From Rhodococcus rhodnii (GTDB lineage: Bacteria; Actinomycetota; Actinomycetes; Mycobacteriales; Pseudonocardiaceae): a DNA stretch of 64,000 bases. The DNA lies in assembly GCA_000720375.1 (NCBI GenBank), contig JOAA01000001.1, forward strand, positions 186,001 through 250,000, given 5' to 3'. The notes under the pieces are model-generated. The model worked only from the letters and a program-made list of their open reading frames with translations. It was not told the origin of the DNA and searched no databases. Made by a program: the position numbers and the translations under genes. Each line of letters opens with the position of its first letter. The first letter of the stretch is position 1. Below, one piece after another: positions 63,583 to 64,000 of this stretch.

Positions 63583-64000
<418 letters not shown>

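Overview
The window is high-GC actinobacterial chromosome, most like Pseudonocardiales (Kibdelosporangium, Amycolatopsis or Lentzea type). The indications are strong G/C third-position bias, GTG and TTG starts, many 1-4 bp stop/start overlaps, a two-domain geosmin synthase, a bacterial nitric oxide synthase, ECF41-type sigma control and actinobacterial-only small families. The species cannot be fixed from sequence alone. No rRNA, tRNA, CRISPR array, insertion sequence or prophage was seen.

Layout. 1-12.4 kb is mixed metabolism and regulation: F420/flavin-type oxidoreductase (cut by the window edge), RNase HI, two SDRs, TetR and LysR regulators with their divergent partners, two VOC proteins, geosmin synthase, a sigma factor with a fused SnoaL-like domain, an alpha/beta hydrolase, a frameshifted LysR pseudogene, and lipB. 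12.5-16 kb holds a 1038-residue coiled-coil/transmembrane protein of unknown function coupled to a zinc-ribbon gene. 16-22 kb has two MFS exporters, a SinR/Cas2-like small protein, secreted proteins and a Tat-exported polygalacturonase. 22-28 kb has a caspase-NTPase-TPR protein, a divergently placed alpha/beta hydrolase, and a tightly coupled glycosyltransferase, methyltransferase and alpha/alpha-barrel gene set. 28-32.6 kb has a secreted beta-propeller protein, nitric oxide synthase and a nucleotidyltransferase.

32.6-42.8 kb is a sugar regulon: FGGY kinase, FucI-type isomerase, LacI repressor, secreted GH172 glycosidase and an RbsBCA-type importer, with matching operator sequences upstream of both operons. 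Because GH172 members hydrolyse D-arabinan, FucI-type isomerases accept D-arabinose, and no fuculose-phosphate aldolase is present, D-arabinan/D-arabinose use is a sensible hypothesis. 42.9-44.9 kb carries an ASCH-domain protein and a RES/Xre-type toxin-antitoxin pair. 45-52 kb carries an S9 peptidase, a TerC protein behind a yybP-ykoY (Mn2+) riboswitch, and an S15-hydrolase/ABC-ATPase fusion with its permease.

52-58 kb is the strongest candidate for an undescribed system. It is a five-gene overlapping operon encoding a MoxR-type AAA+ ATPase, an unknown protein, a zinc-peptidase-motif/vWA fusion, a small helical protein and a PaaK-like adenylate-forming enzyme. 58-64 kb ends with a GH97 glycosidase, an ECF41 sigma factor facing its NmrA-like partner across a recognisable ECF41 promoter, two small proteins, and the start of argG behind an ARG-box-like, probably leaderless promoter.
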